Source: Kipferlia bialata
Lineage: Eukaryota; Fornicata
Length of the DNA: 23,432 nucleotides
NCBI GenBank assembly: GCA_003568945.1
Contig: BDIP01000259.1
Location: 1-23,432, forward strand
Reading direction: 5' to 3'
A model generated the notes under the pieces. That model was not told the DNA's origin, searched no databases, and saw only the letters and a list, made by a program, of their open reading frames with translations. Shown here piece by piece: positions 1 to 11,400 of this stretch (positions within the stretch are counted from its first letter, which is position 1; each line of letters opens with the position of its first letter). A program made the position numbers and the translations under genes.

Positions 1-425
1 ATGAGGGCAGGGATCATGGCAAAGGACTGGTTCAGCAGGGGCTTCATGCCTGGGGGGTCAGAGACAGAGAGAGAGAGAGAGACAGCTGCCTTCGTATATT
101 GATATGAAGCTCTATATACATATGTTGTCTGCGTACCGGTGATGAGCTCCCACAGGATGGCCCCGTAGGACCAGACATCAGCCTTCTGGGTGAACCTGAG
201 GAGGTGAGAACGGGAGAGAGATAGTGTGTGTGAGAGAGGAGGGGGAGGAGTGTACCCGTTGCTGACGTGTATCCTTAAGGGTGTATAGAGAGAGAGAGTG
301 AGAGAGTACCTGTAGCTCAGCTCGAACAGCTCAGGTGCACTGTAGATGGGTGTGCCTGCAAAGGTGGTGGAGGTGGAGGTCTTGAAGGCGTCGTGGGCCT
401 ACGGGTAAGAGGTCTATAGACACAC

Positions 426-468
<43 letters not shown>

Positions 469-854
469 CTTGCTGAGGCCGAAGTCACTGATGCGGGACA
501 TGGTGCCCTCCTTGTTGAGCATGATGTTGGCAGGCTTGAGATCCCTACGCGGTAAGATGAGAGAGAGAAAGAGAGACAGACGGAATGTAAGTAAACCACA
601 CGATACTATACACACCTGTGCTCGACTGGGGGGTCACATGAGTAGAGGTACTCACATCCTCTGGCCACCTGGTAGGCCAGGGACAGCTTGCGGGACCAGG
701 ACATGGACCTAAGTGGTAAGAGAGAGGAATATATAGATACATATAGAGTATATATAGTATACACACACACACATATATATATATATACGTGCGGGACCAG
801 GACATGGACCTGAGAGGGTAAGAGAGAGAGGGAGAGATACAGATAGATAGACGG

Positions 855-899
<45 letters not shown>

Positions 900-1403
900 A
901 CTCGTACCTTCCCTCCTTAGGGTTGTGGATAGCATCCTCAAGAGACCCTCCTCTCATGTAGAGCATCATGAAGCCAACGCTGTCAGGGGAGACCACGAGG
1001 AACTGCACAGGCACAATGAACCTGGGGTTATACACGGAGAATAATCGTGTGGAAACACATCGCGTAGATACCTGCTGAACAGCTCGTGGCTCTGCTCGTA
1101 CTCCTGAAGCACCCCTCTCAGCTGCTCCCTGCTCATGCTGTTTCTCTTGAAGAGCTTGACGGCATAGTGGTCGGACCTCCACTTAACGAGCCACACCTGG
1201 GGTCAGCAGGCTTCCTATTACATATGTACAAACACCATACTGAGAGTGTGGTATATTAGTATACTATTGTGAAGTACCTGTCCGAATGCGCCCTCTCCAA
1301 GGACCCTCTTCAGCTTGAGCTCCCTCATGGAGACGACGTCCTTCCTGCCCTTGAAGTTGGTGAACTCACCCGTGAACGAGGAGAGGGCAAGGGCGGAGAG
1401 GAC
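1..1403 (-). other. Kinase domain of the receptor (exons 1-49, 137-195, 310-398, 469-544, 616-708, 908-1021, 1072-1196, 1278-1403)
   Basis: All hallmark motifs are present, reading down the minus strand. Glycine loop GEGAFGQ is in the exon 1278-1403. The lysine of YAVKLFK is in 1072-1196. Hinge MMLYMRGGSLEDAI is in 908-1021. The catalytic loop HRDLKPANIML is split by the 545-615 intron. The magnesium motif DFGLSK is in 469-544, GTPIYSAPE in 310-398, and ADVWSYGAILWELITG in 137-195. The Lys in HRDLKPAN and the GTPxYxAPE motif point to Ser/Thr or TKL specificity rather than Tyr. Nothing suggests a dead kinase. The last exon seen encodes MKPLLNQSFAMIPALI, so the C-lobe continues beyond base 1. 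Introns have acceptors such as tgaccccccag and cttacccgtag. Confidence 0.92.
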
Positions 1404-4400
1404 CTAGGGTGAGGGAGAGAGAGAGAGAGGACCCGAAGTGTGTGTGTGTATGAGAGAGATAGAGAGACTGAGTTACCTGCAGAGCGAGTGTGAGGTCAGC
1501 CACGCTCGAGTCCAGCCTCGACATGAGCTCCCCGAACTCTCTCTCAAACTTGGTCGACATGATGAACTTCTTCATGTTGCTAGTGTCGATGAAGTAGGCC
1601 GTGACCTGTCACGTTAGAAGGGACAATTGACACAATACTACACGTTTGACACACCTCCTTATCACAGTCCTGTAGGACCTCAGCAATGTGCTTCACTGAC
1701 TCCAGACCGGGCTGCAGCTTCTCAGCAGCCATACTGGGATGAGCCAGAGAGAGAGAGAGGGAGAGGGAGAGAGAATCTGTACCTAGATGAGTCTGCCAGG
1801 GCGTGTGCCAGCTGCTCCAGAGGGGACTTGAGAGACACCATCCTCCTCAGGATGAGGGCAGCCTGGGGGGTGAGGGCATGTATGTACTCAGATACACATA
1901 GATACAGTAAGTGTACTAGATTCTTGTACTATACCTACTCCTGTGTCTCCTTCATGGTCCTCATCATCTGTACTTCTCTCTCTCTCTGTCTCTCTCTCCA
2001 AATACCTTTATAGCCATCTATCTATCTATCTATCTATCCATACATACCTGCTCCTGTGTCTCCTTCATGGTCCTCATCATCTGGGCAGCCTTGGCCAGAA
2101 TGGCAAAGCACACCCCAAACACCTCAACACCCCCAATGGAGCCTAGGGTGAGGGGGGTACAACAGTATAGGAGAGAATGTGTATGGAAGGAGTGATCTCC
2201 AAGGAACACGGCTGTATCAAACAGAGGAGATGTGAGGTAGGTTATAGGTAAAATAGAAACTACCACTACGTACTGAGTGCATCCCCCAGTGTGGTCATGA
2301 CGCTGCTGGATGAGCCCGAGGATGATAGACCGATGCTGCCTAGACTGGCACCCACACCCTGTACTGCTGAGGCGGCACCGTTGCTGATACCCTCGAGGGC
2401 TGCATTGAGTGGGGATGCGGCTAGCATGGCACCACCTGCCACTAGCACACCGTCTGGGACATTCTCTCCCACCATGGCAGCGGCCTGGGTATTAGAGAGA
2501 GAGAGAGAGAGAGAGAGAACCATGGCTGCGGCCTAGGTGTCAGAGGACAACGTAGAGGAAGTGAAAGAGAGAGAGAGGAAAAGAGAAATCTCTCAAGAAG
2601 TTTGAGAGAGAGAGATAGAGGGGGGGGGGGAGAGAGAGAGAGAGAGAAAGAGCACTTACATTGGCCACCATGATCTTGCCCTCGCTGAGGGGTGTGCCTG
2701 TCATCGAGAGTGGACTGTGGTAGTCATCCATGATAGAGGAGGCCTCTCCGTCACCAGGGGAGGGGGGGCGGAGACCACCGATACTTCCGGCACCTGGGTA
2801 AGCATCAGAGTCTATTTTGCTATCATAAGGCATGGTGTATGGTTATGACGTATGTTACCTGCTGTTGCCATGATCGGCTCTCCTCTCTTGTCTCCCTTCT
2901 TGCCCTTGTTCTTGGCCTTCCTCCTGCTGCAGCACCTGACACACGACACAAAGATACAGAGGAATACGAGACCCACGGCACCTGGGGGGTAAGAGTGGAA
3001 GGAAGGAGGAGAGAAAGGACGAGACAAAGCAATATCACCTGGGGTGATAAGAGATAGCCAGATGAAGAGGAAGAAAGAATTATAGAGAGAGAGAGGCACG
3101 TACCTGCGAGGATGTATGTCATGTATGCCTCGATGCCTGTGGCCACAGAAGTAGTAGTCACTGTGGCAAAGACCACCTCCCCAACAGAGTCGGTAGACCC
3201 ATCCCATCCCACACTGACTGAGAGGGTGAGGTCACCAGCATCGTCTGGGGTGGTGATGGTGCCAGTGTACACGCCAGTGATGCCGTTGAGGGTGCATGCA
3301 GCGTACTCTGAGGAGGCAATGGTGGAAGAGTAACCCTCGGTGGTCTGGACGTTGATCCACACCTAGAGTGAGTCCGTCCGTGGCAAAGAGACAGAGATAG
3401 AGAGAGGGAGGGAGAGAGTGAGAGAGAGACACTACCAACCTCGGTGTCCGTCTCGTAGTTGATATCCCCATTGGCACTCTTCAGAACAATAGAGATCTCG
3501 TAGTCTGTCTTGGTGTTGACCTGAGGTAAGAGGGAGAATCTATTTCGTCAAAATACTAACAGAAATGAGTCCTGACAGGGACCGACGTATATATGCTGGT
3601 ATATACAAACACACAAATATGAAATCATACATAAATACCAACACACCTGGGTCACTCCCTCTGGCAGTGACACGACAGTCTGGGCGGCATCTGGTCTGCC
3701 TGGTATTGTTAACAGGGTACATATACATGAGGTAGTGTAAGGATACCACATTGATATGTATTCATGAGCATGGGTATACATATTTATATACCTGCGATCA
3801 CCAGCACCGATGCGTTGATAGTCTGTGACACACTGTCGTCGTCTAGGTATGTGCACACCACGGTACCAGACCCCACATCAGTAGGGGCGGTGAAGGTGAC
3901 AGCATAGGAGCCTGGGGGGTAAGCATATACAGACAGAGAGAGAGAGACAGAGAGAGAGCGTACCATCTGCGGTGTTGAAGGCGGGGCTCGACTGCCCTCC
4001 CCCTGTTCCGTACTCGATATACATGCTGTTGAGGTATGTCAGGTAGGGCTCACTGATGGTGGACCACACAACCAGAGAGGCAGAGGTGGTCTCTCCCTGG
4101 AATGAGGGGCTAGAGAGAGAATAACGAAAAGGAAAGAGATAGAGATAGAGCGAGAGTATACCTGTCTGAACTCCGATGGCGACACCACCACGTATGAGGG
4201 TGCATCCAGGCTGAAGGAGACAAGAGTGTTGGGACCGACAGACGAAGTGGAGGCAATGATGAGACCACCTAGAGTGAGAAGGGGTATATCAATGTGGAAG
4301 GAGAATGCTTGGATACATCTACATACCGTCCTAGTCCATTATTAGGACGCTTATATGATATAATATACACAGACACTTCTGGTATACAACAGTTGTCACT

Positions 4401-5016
4401 ATATGCACATACCGTCCTCGTCCATGGTGACCCCACTCCCAAACCCACTGTCTCCTGTGGACACTGTGGTCTCAGCCACAAAGATCATGTCCTCGATGCT
4501 CTCTGCAACAGAGGAGAAGACAGAGACAACTGGAGGGTGAGATATGTACAGTGTATGTATACATACAGATAGGGAGAGAGAGAAATAGTGTCATCAGCCG
4601 CGTAGGAGAAGACAGACACAACTGGAGGGTGTGTGTGAGAGAGAGAGACATATGGAGAGAGAGAGAGAGAGGTTTCATATGCCACCCCCACCTGCTGCAG
4701 CTGCGTCTGTGACTGCAAGTACACTGTTCTTGACAAAGAGGCCTGGGGGTAAGGGGGTAGAGACACATAGTACATAAAGAGAGAAAGAGAGAGAGAGAGC
4801 AAGTATACTGTTGTCTAGACAAAGAGACCTGGGGGTGAGAGGGGGTGTATTCACACACAAATATACACATACATACGTAGATAGAGGGAGGAAGGGGGGG
4901 GAGAGAGAGATGTGTTGCACTCACTGAGGTTGAATGTGCTGCCCTTGGCCACAGAGGCTATGCCGGAGGAGGTGTCAGAGCCGGTGGTCACAGACTGGAT
5001 CACAGACCAGCCTAGG

Positions 5017-5054
<38 letters not shown>

Positions 5055-5808
5055 GTGTTGGGTGGGTTGGAATACCTGCGTCTCCGCGTCCGTACACGTT
5101 GAACACTGAGCTACCACTGGCGGTGTCAGCTACAAAGGCCACGGAGGCGGCATCAGACTGGGAGATGGCAGCTGAGCCACCGCCTGAGGGTTACTGTGTA
5201 TAGAGAGAGAGAATGGAAATATCTACCACCGGGTTAGTGGGTAGAGAGCGAGAGAGAGAGCCTACATACCGATGTCGAGGGTAGCCTCCAGAGACCAAGT
5301 GAGGAGGGAGGTACTGCGCCTAGTGTCAGAGAGGGTATGTATACACATATAACGAATAGTAGGAGTACTAGCATAGATATAGTACCTGAATATGTATGTC
5401 TTGTTGCCCTCGCACCCCACGACGGCAGAGTCTGTGGATATGTCCACCACAGTGCCAAAGTGGAGGTCCACCTCTGATGTGGTGGGGGTGTATGTCTTGT
5501 CGAGGGTGCATGCACCGGTGACTGACTCGCACTCATAGAGAGAGACACTGCCCACATTGGACTCGGCATCAGGGGCACCCACAATGAGACGGCTGGTATA
5601 AGGGGGTAGAGGGAGAGAGAGAGAGAGAGTATGTGTGGATGTGCTGCTAAAATATATAGATATGTATATACCTTACACCCTCTGAGTCGGTCTCTGTGCA
5701 GGACAGGGCCTTTCCGAATGCAGTCATGTATGTGCCGTAGAGTGTGTTCTTGTGCTGCCAGTCGGTGGAGTCGTCATCGGGCCTGGAGATGACATAGACC
5801 TAATGATC

Positions 5809-5839
<31 letters not shown>

Positions 5840-5863
5840 ATAGACCTGGGAAAGGGGGAAACC

Positions 5864-5907
<44 letters not shown>

Positions 5908-7577
5908 CTCACCGAGTCAGTACCAGGGGCACCGATGAAGCCGATAGTCTCCAGCAGACACACACTGTATCCTAGGTACTCGTTCTCACTGGCATTGACA
6001 GCCTCGGGGAGCTCGAGACTGGGTAAGAGAGAGAGAAGAGAAGACGGAAACAAACAGTCATCTATAGGGAGAGACTGCATGCTACATATACATATGTAGT
6101 CATGCATACGTACACAACATCCAGGGACCCTGTCTCTGTGTTCATGAGGTAGGCAGCACCGGCATTGGTGAAGGCACTCACCTGAGGGTGAGAGGGTGAG
6201 AGATAGGGTGTGTAGAAGAGAGAGTGGCAGAGTATTTATATATTCATATATATATTCAGTCCATACGCACCGTGGAGGTAGGTGCACCAACTAGCATGTA
6301 CTCGTCATGCACAGACAGGGCATCTCCATAGCCATCACCCTGGACAACAGAGGTGGGGGCATCGACAGACTCGCCTAGGGTAAGGGCATACAGAGAGAGA
6401 CAGAGAGAGAGAGAGAGAGGTCTACCTGTGAGCACGACTGCCTCCACAACAGCGAGTGAGTGACTGTATGTGAAGTAGTCTGCGACAGTGACCTCGAGGG
6501 TGGTACCACCCGCAGAGGAGGGACCTGCTATGGTGGCAGTGTATGCAGAGGTGACACTGTCGTAGGTGAATGTGGCAGTGGTACCCTCCACGTTGCCTGT
6601 CACAGTGAAGGAGGAGGCGTCACCAACGTTGTCGCCGTTCTCATTGTAGAGCCTACGTGTAAGAGACAAGGATAGTGTGTGAGAGAGACACAGACATAGC
6701 ATTGAACAGTTGGGGTGAGAGAGAAGGGGTGTGTTGAGAGAGAGAGAGTGGAAGGGACTCACTTGACGTAGAAGAGTGTGTCCTCTCCGACTGTGCACTT
6801 GGATGGGGACACGAGGGTGTGGGTGGAGGAGGGGCTGGGGTGAGAGACAACAAGAGAGTGAGAGATACCTAGTACATATCCATACGCCTTGTACACAAGA
6901 AATTGCGATATATAATCCACAGTTTCACCCCCCTACCTTGTGTTGTACATATCGATGGCGCCGCTCAGCAGAAGCCCCCCGTCGACATACACGTACAGTG
7001 ACTGGGCAGTGGGGTTACTGGCGTCGTATGCACCGAATGTGACTGTGCAGACCCAGCCAAGGGCAGTATCACTGTACACACAGTCTGTGCCGGAGGTGTC
7101 TGTGGACAGGATGGACATGGACACAGAGTGGGCAGTAGGGGTATTCAGTATCTGAAGTGAGAGAGAGAGAGAGAGAGAGAGAGAGGTGGATATGATGGAC
7201 ATGGACACAGAGTGGGCGGTGGGGGTGTTCAGAATCTGAAGTGTGAGAGAGAGAGAGAGAGACATGGACACAGAGTGAGCGGTGGGGGTGTTGAGGATCT
7301 GAAGTGTGTGTGTGTGTGAGAGAGAGATAGAGAGAGAGACATGGAGACAGAGTGGGCGGTGGGGGTGTTCAGTATCTGAAGGTAAGAGAGAGAGAGAGAG
7401 AGAGAGAGATAGAGTGTACCTCCAAGCTGTCTACAGTCTTGAGCAGCACCGTGTAGCTGAGTGTCTTGCCATACACTCCGGTCAAGGGTGTGATGGAAGA
7501 CATGCCGCTGTCTGGGGTGCCTCCTGACACTGCCACATTGACAGAGGGGAGGGTCATGTCATCGTACTGACTGAGGT

Positions 7578-7614
<37 letters not shown>

Positions 7615-8398
7615 GATGTGAACTGCCAACCTGTAGAGAGCCACCACGTTCTTGTCCCCTGAGTATATATATATGTGTGTGTGTGTATACATACAGAGAA
7701 AACAGAGATCTTGTCATACTGGCTGAGGTGTGTGTTCCCACCTGTACAGTGCAATCACGTTCTTGTCCCCTGAGTATGTGACAGTGCACATGTAGGAGAC
7801 AGGGCTGGAGTTGCTGTCATAGGTACAGTCATTGTAGTTCGTCTGGAGGTGAGAGGGGTCCACAACCACCATGTTCTCACGTGTTATTCTGGATATAGAG
7901 GGTATGGGGACGAACCTCATCGTCCACGGACACCTCGAGCTCCTCCCCCCCTACTGCGTTGCCGTACTGGTCTGTGACATACACAGTGAGGGTGGCCTGC
8001 TCTCCAGAGACCAGGGCAGAGGTGGAGGAGGAGAGAGAGATGGCAGAGGCAGCACCTGAGGGGTGAGGAGGAGAGTGACTGAATACTCAAACTATTGGAG
8101 AGAGAGAGAGAGAGAGAGGTATACGCACCAGGTGTAACTGTGAATGTGTACTCGAGGTCTGTGGACTCATCGAAGTCGGCATCCTCGTATGTGTAGGAGG
8201 CCACAAGTTGGTAGTCCTGTGCCTAGGGGGTGAGAACGAGAGATAGAGAGAGAAGGGTAAAAAGAATGGAGAGAGGGAGGATGGGAGGAGGAAGAGAGAG
8301 AGAAAGAGAGACTTACCACTGTGGGGCATGTCATCTCGTATCCAAAGACACCAGAGGTACCGGTCTCAGTGTAGGCACCCTCATCCTGTTGTAAGGGG

Positions 8399-8438
<40 letters not shown>

Positions 8439-11400
8439 CTAACCTTGGTGGTCCATGCCATCCTGAGCTCCATGCTGTCACACCCGTTGTTACTCGCATC
8501 GAAGGCAGAGACAGAGAGCTGGGGTGAGGTGGATACGAACACCAAGAGGGAGAGAGAGAGGGAGAGAGAGAGAGACAGAGGTACTGGCGTCGAAGGCAGA
8601 GACAGAGAGCTAGGGTGAGAGAGAAGGAGCCAGTATGAGGAAATAGTATCCACAGCATCACATCCGTACAGTGATAGAGAGAATATGTGTATATGCAATA
8701 CCTGCACGTCCTCCCCTGCCACTCCTGTCAGGGGTGACACAGAGTGTATATACAACTAACTATATATATATTTGCAAGTATACATACCTGCACGTCCTCC
8801 CCTGCCACCCCTGTCAGGGGTGACACAGAGGAGCTCTCAGCCACAGGGACACCGTTGTAGACAGCGACCTGAAGATAAGGCAGACATAGTGCGTACGTTC
8901 TGAGCCGTACTGGAGTATACTCTACTATATTCTACAATACCTTGAGGGTGAGTGCTGCTCCGTCCACCATGAACACCACCTCGTTCTGTCCTTACAACAC
9001 TACACGATAACAAACAATTATACACTATAGTATATAAAATACTACACGATACCTTGAGGGTGAGTGCTGTTCCATCTACCATGAACACCACCTCATACTC
9101 CCCAGTCATTGTCTCCTGCAGTGCTGTGGAGGCAAAGGCAAAGTGCGTATCAGACCAGGTGCAGTCAACTAGGGGTTAGACAGAGAGAGAGAGAGAGAGG
9201 TAAAGGAATAGTAAAGGTCAAACGAGAGATAATGACAGAGAGAGTATGTGCCTTCAGCCACGTACACTGTGTGTCTGCTGCGCTGCCCTTGTACGTGCCA
9301 CTGACAGAGATGGATGCACTGTCCGACTCAGTCAGCTGGTTCCCATAGGCATCGCTGAGACCCACCCCCAGGTAGAACTCATTGTCCACAGTCACGTACT
9401 CTGGGGAGGTGTCAACGTATCCCCCGTAGTTGTCGTTGTAGTATGTCTGGGTGTAGCCAACGTCGGCAGCACCTAGTGTGAGAAGGTGGGGAGGGAGAGA
9501 CGTATATCTAGGTATATGTACACATGAGAAGGTGGGGAGGGAGAGAGAGAGGAGTATGTGTGAATACTTCCGTATACAAAACAATACCTGCCCCGACAGA
9601 GACTGTCCCAGTGTACACAGTGGTGGTGTGTGAGGTGTAGTCCACGTAGAGCGTGTAGGCGGTCTGTTCGTCACTGTAGAAGGTCACTGGGGGTAAGATA
9701 GAGAGAGAGAGAGATAGAAGGGAGTGACTGTGTGGAATGCATGTGGTGTCTGCATAAAAAATTAATCGCACACATATATATGTATATATCTATACGTACT
9801 CTGGCAGAGGTATGTTCCACCGACATCATCACTCACAGAGCACTCTGTGTTGGTGTCTGTGCCATCAAGGGTCACAGTGGAGTAGAGCTGAGATGAGGGG
9901 GGTAGACAGAGAGAGAGAGAGAGAGAGGCTCAGTGGAGTAGAGCTGAGATGAGGGAGAGGAAGGCAGAGAGTGAGGGGAGGGAGTGAGGGGGTGAGAGAG
10001 AGAAGCCACGTACCGCGTACTGTGTACCAGCAGCCGAGGAAGCACTGTCGTACAGAACAACGCTCTGAGTGATAGCAGTGCCTGGGGTGAGACAACACAT
10101 ATATAGAGGCACGTATCCATATTATGTCCTCCTCACCTGCTATAGCGTTGATGGGGTTGACATCCACCGAGGTTGAGTCGGGGTCTGGCTTGCCAACGAC
10201 TGTGATGGAAGAGGTGAGGTAGGCACCTGTCTCAGTCTCCAGAGTGACAGAGAGGGTGCCTGAGGATGAGGGCAGGGGGAGAGAGAGAGTGATAAAGAGG
10301 GCACTTGAGTGTGAGGGCCGGCAGGGAGAGAGAGAGAGAGAGAGAGACCCACCTCCGTCGGTACAGTCAGAGTATGGCAGGGTGGCCACGTATGAGGATG
10401 CGTCAGTACTGTACCAAAGGTCAGATGCGGCAGAGACAGTGTCATCCGTCATGAAGATCTTGACAGTGCGCCTAAGGGGTCAGAGAGCCAAATCAAGAGA
10501 GAGAATAGGATAGAGAGAGAGAGAGAGAGAGAGGACGCACCCGTCATTGCCGATGATGCCGTCGTCCCCTGATAGGGTCACGTACACATCGAGTGTGCTA
10601 GGCACCCCACATGCATAGGGACCAACCGAGTTGGCAGAGATGGAGAAGGAGGTGGTGGGGGTGAGCACGCTGATGCCAGTGGGTGTGATCTCATACCCGC
10701 CATATGTGGCATAGACAGTGCAGGTGGAGGTGGCTGTCTCTGTCTCTGTGTATGTGACGGTGCATGAGTAGTAGCCGGGTGCAGGGGTGGAGACGTAGGT
10801 GCAGGTCACCCAGGTGGTCTGGGGTGAGAGGCAGAGAGAGAGAGAGAGAGAGAGTAATGGACTGTACCTCGTTGTCGACTGAGACCTTCAGCTCCTCCCC
10901 AGTCATCTCAGCCCCATACACGTCCTGGACCTGTATGACTAGGTCTGTCTCCTCTCCCACATAGAGAGTGGAGGGGGAGGTGACAGAGGCGGCGAGGCCC
11001 ACGACAGTGATGGTGCTGGTGAGAGTGGCACCAGTCTCAGTCTGCATGGAGACAGAGAGGTCGCCTGGGGTGAGGAGAGTGACTGTATAGAGAGAAACAA
11101 CCATACGAGAGAGAGTGTGTGTGCGTGCGTATATATTGCGTCCCCCTACCTCCAGTGACACAGCTGTTGTAGGCAAGAGCTGCCACCCAGGATGATACAT
11201 CTGTGTTGTATGAGGCAGCGACAGTGTCGGAGGAACCGTCTGTCATGTAGACATAGACGCTGCGGCTGGGGGTTAGTACAGTATGAGGGTGCTGGAGAGA
11301 GAGAGACATGAGAAGGTGTGTGACGGGGTAGGGATGGGTTTTCGCACCCGTCGTTTCCGATCTGGCCGTTAGTGCCTGTGAGACTGAGGTAGACAGTAAC

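Larger units (their letters stand above)
1477..2793 (-). other. Cytoplasmic linker between membrane helix and kinase (exons 1477-1605, 1655-1733, 1783-1862, 2048-2142, 2274-2484, 2660-2793)
   Basis: The exon 2660-2793 encodes a Gly/Pro/Ser-rich stretch (GGLRPPSPGDGEASS). Exon 2274-2484 encodes an Ala/Gly/Ser-rich low-complexity stretch with hydrophobic character (VLVAGGAMLAASPLNAALEG, then a poly-Ser run). Exon 2048-2142 reads GGVEVFGVCFAILAKAAQMM followed by a charged helix. Exons 1783-1862, 1655-1733 and 1477-1605 read as amphipathic helices (RMVSLKSPLEQLAHALADSS, MAAEKLQPGLESVKHIAEVL, FEREFGELMSRLDSSVADLT). The helical part may be a dimerisation or docking segment; I recognise no named domain. 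The stretch at 2080-2142 is hydrophobic enough that a second membrane contact cannot be excluded. Confidence 0.75.
4162..6374 (-). other. Integrin-like FG-GAP beta-propeller of the receptor
   Basis: Exons: 4162-4268, 4413-4529, 4692-4742, 4925-5011, 5076-5183, 5270-5319, 5386-5592, 5672-5799, 5913-6018, 6114-6181, 6271-6374. At least three clear FG-GAP blades are visible: GYGDALSVHDEYMLVGAP then AGAAYLMNTETGSL; YLGYSVCLLETIGFIGAP then VYVIS; FGKALSC then RLIVGAPDAESNVGSVSLYE. Weaker blades follow (HFGTVVDISTDSAVVG; DAASVAFVADTASGSSVFNV; SGFGSGVTMDEDGLIIAST). That makes about six or seven blades in all, the usual number for a closed propeller. Family knowledge: such propellers bind ligands or carbohydrates outside the cell. 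Calcium-loop aspartates are not clearly placed. Introns here hold several exon-edge copies (separate entries). Confidence 0.78.
6426..10259 (-). other. Central Ig/filamin-like ectodomain modules of the receptor
   Basis: Exons: 6426-6652, 6763-6834, 6937-7151, 7420-7570, 7742-7842, 7916-8054, 8129-8222, 8317-8385, 8444-8518, 8788-8868, 9053-9168, 9266-9472, 9588-9686, 9800-9887, 10014-10081, 10137-10259. Thr/Ser/Val-rich beta sequence with recurring signatures: YVTDQYGNAVGGEELEVSVD (7916-8054), GLSDAYGNQLTESDSASISV (9266-9472), TLSVTLETETGAYLTSSI (10137-10259) and TGEYEVVFMVDGTALTLK (9053-9168). The 'V-x-D-x-Y-G-N-x-(7)-V-S-V' pattern is the familiar start of filamin/invasin-like Ig repeats. 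The exon pair 7916-8054 and 7742-7842 repeats the arrangement ...VSVDDE | TNYNDC... seen in the two distal super-repeats. The exon border near 9266 is set by phase and a GTACGT donor. Confidence 0.72.

Noticed and set aside
331-9674. Open frames on the minus strand with long Leu-Ser repeats
   Set aside because: They are real exon pieces read through (CT)n introns, which never contain stops. The Leu-Ser runs are not supported as protein, apart from the alternative-acceptor idea noted for 7102-7382.
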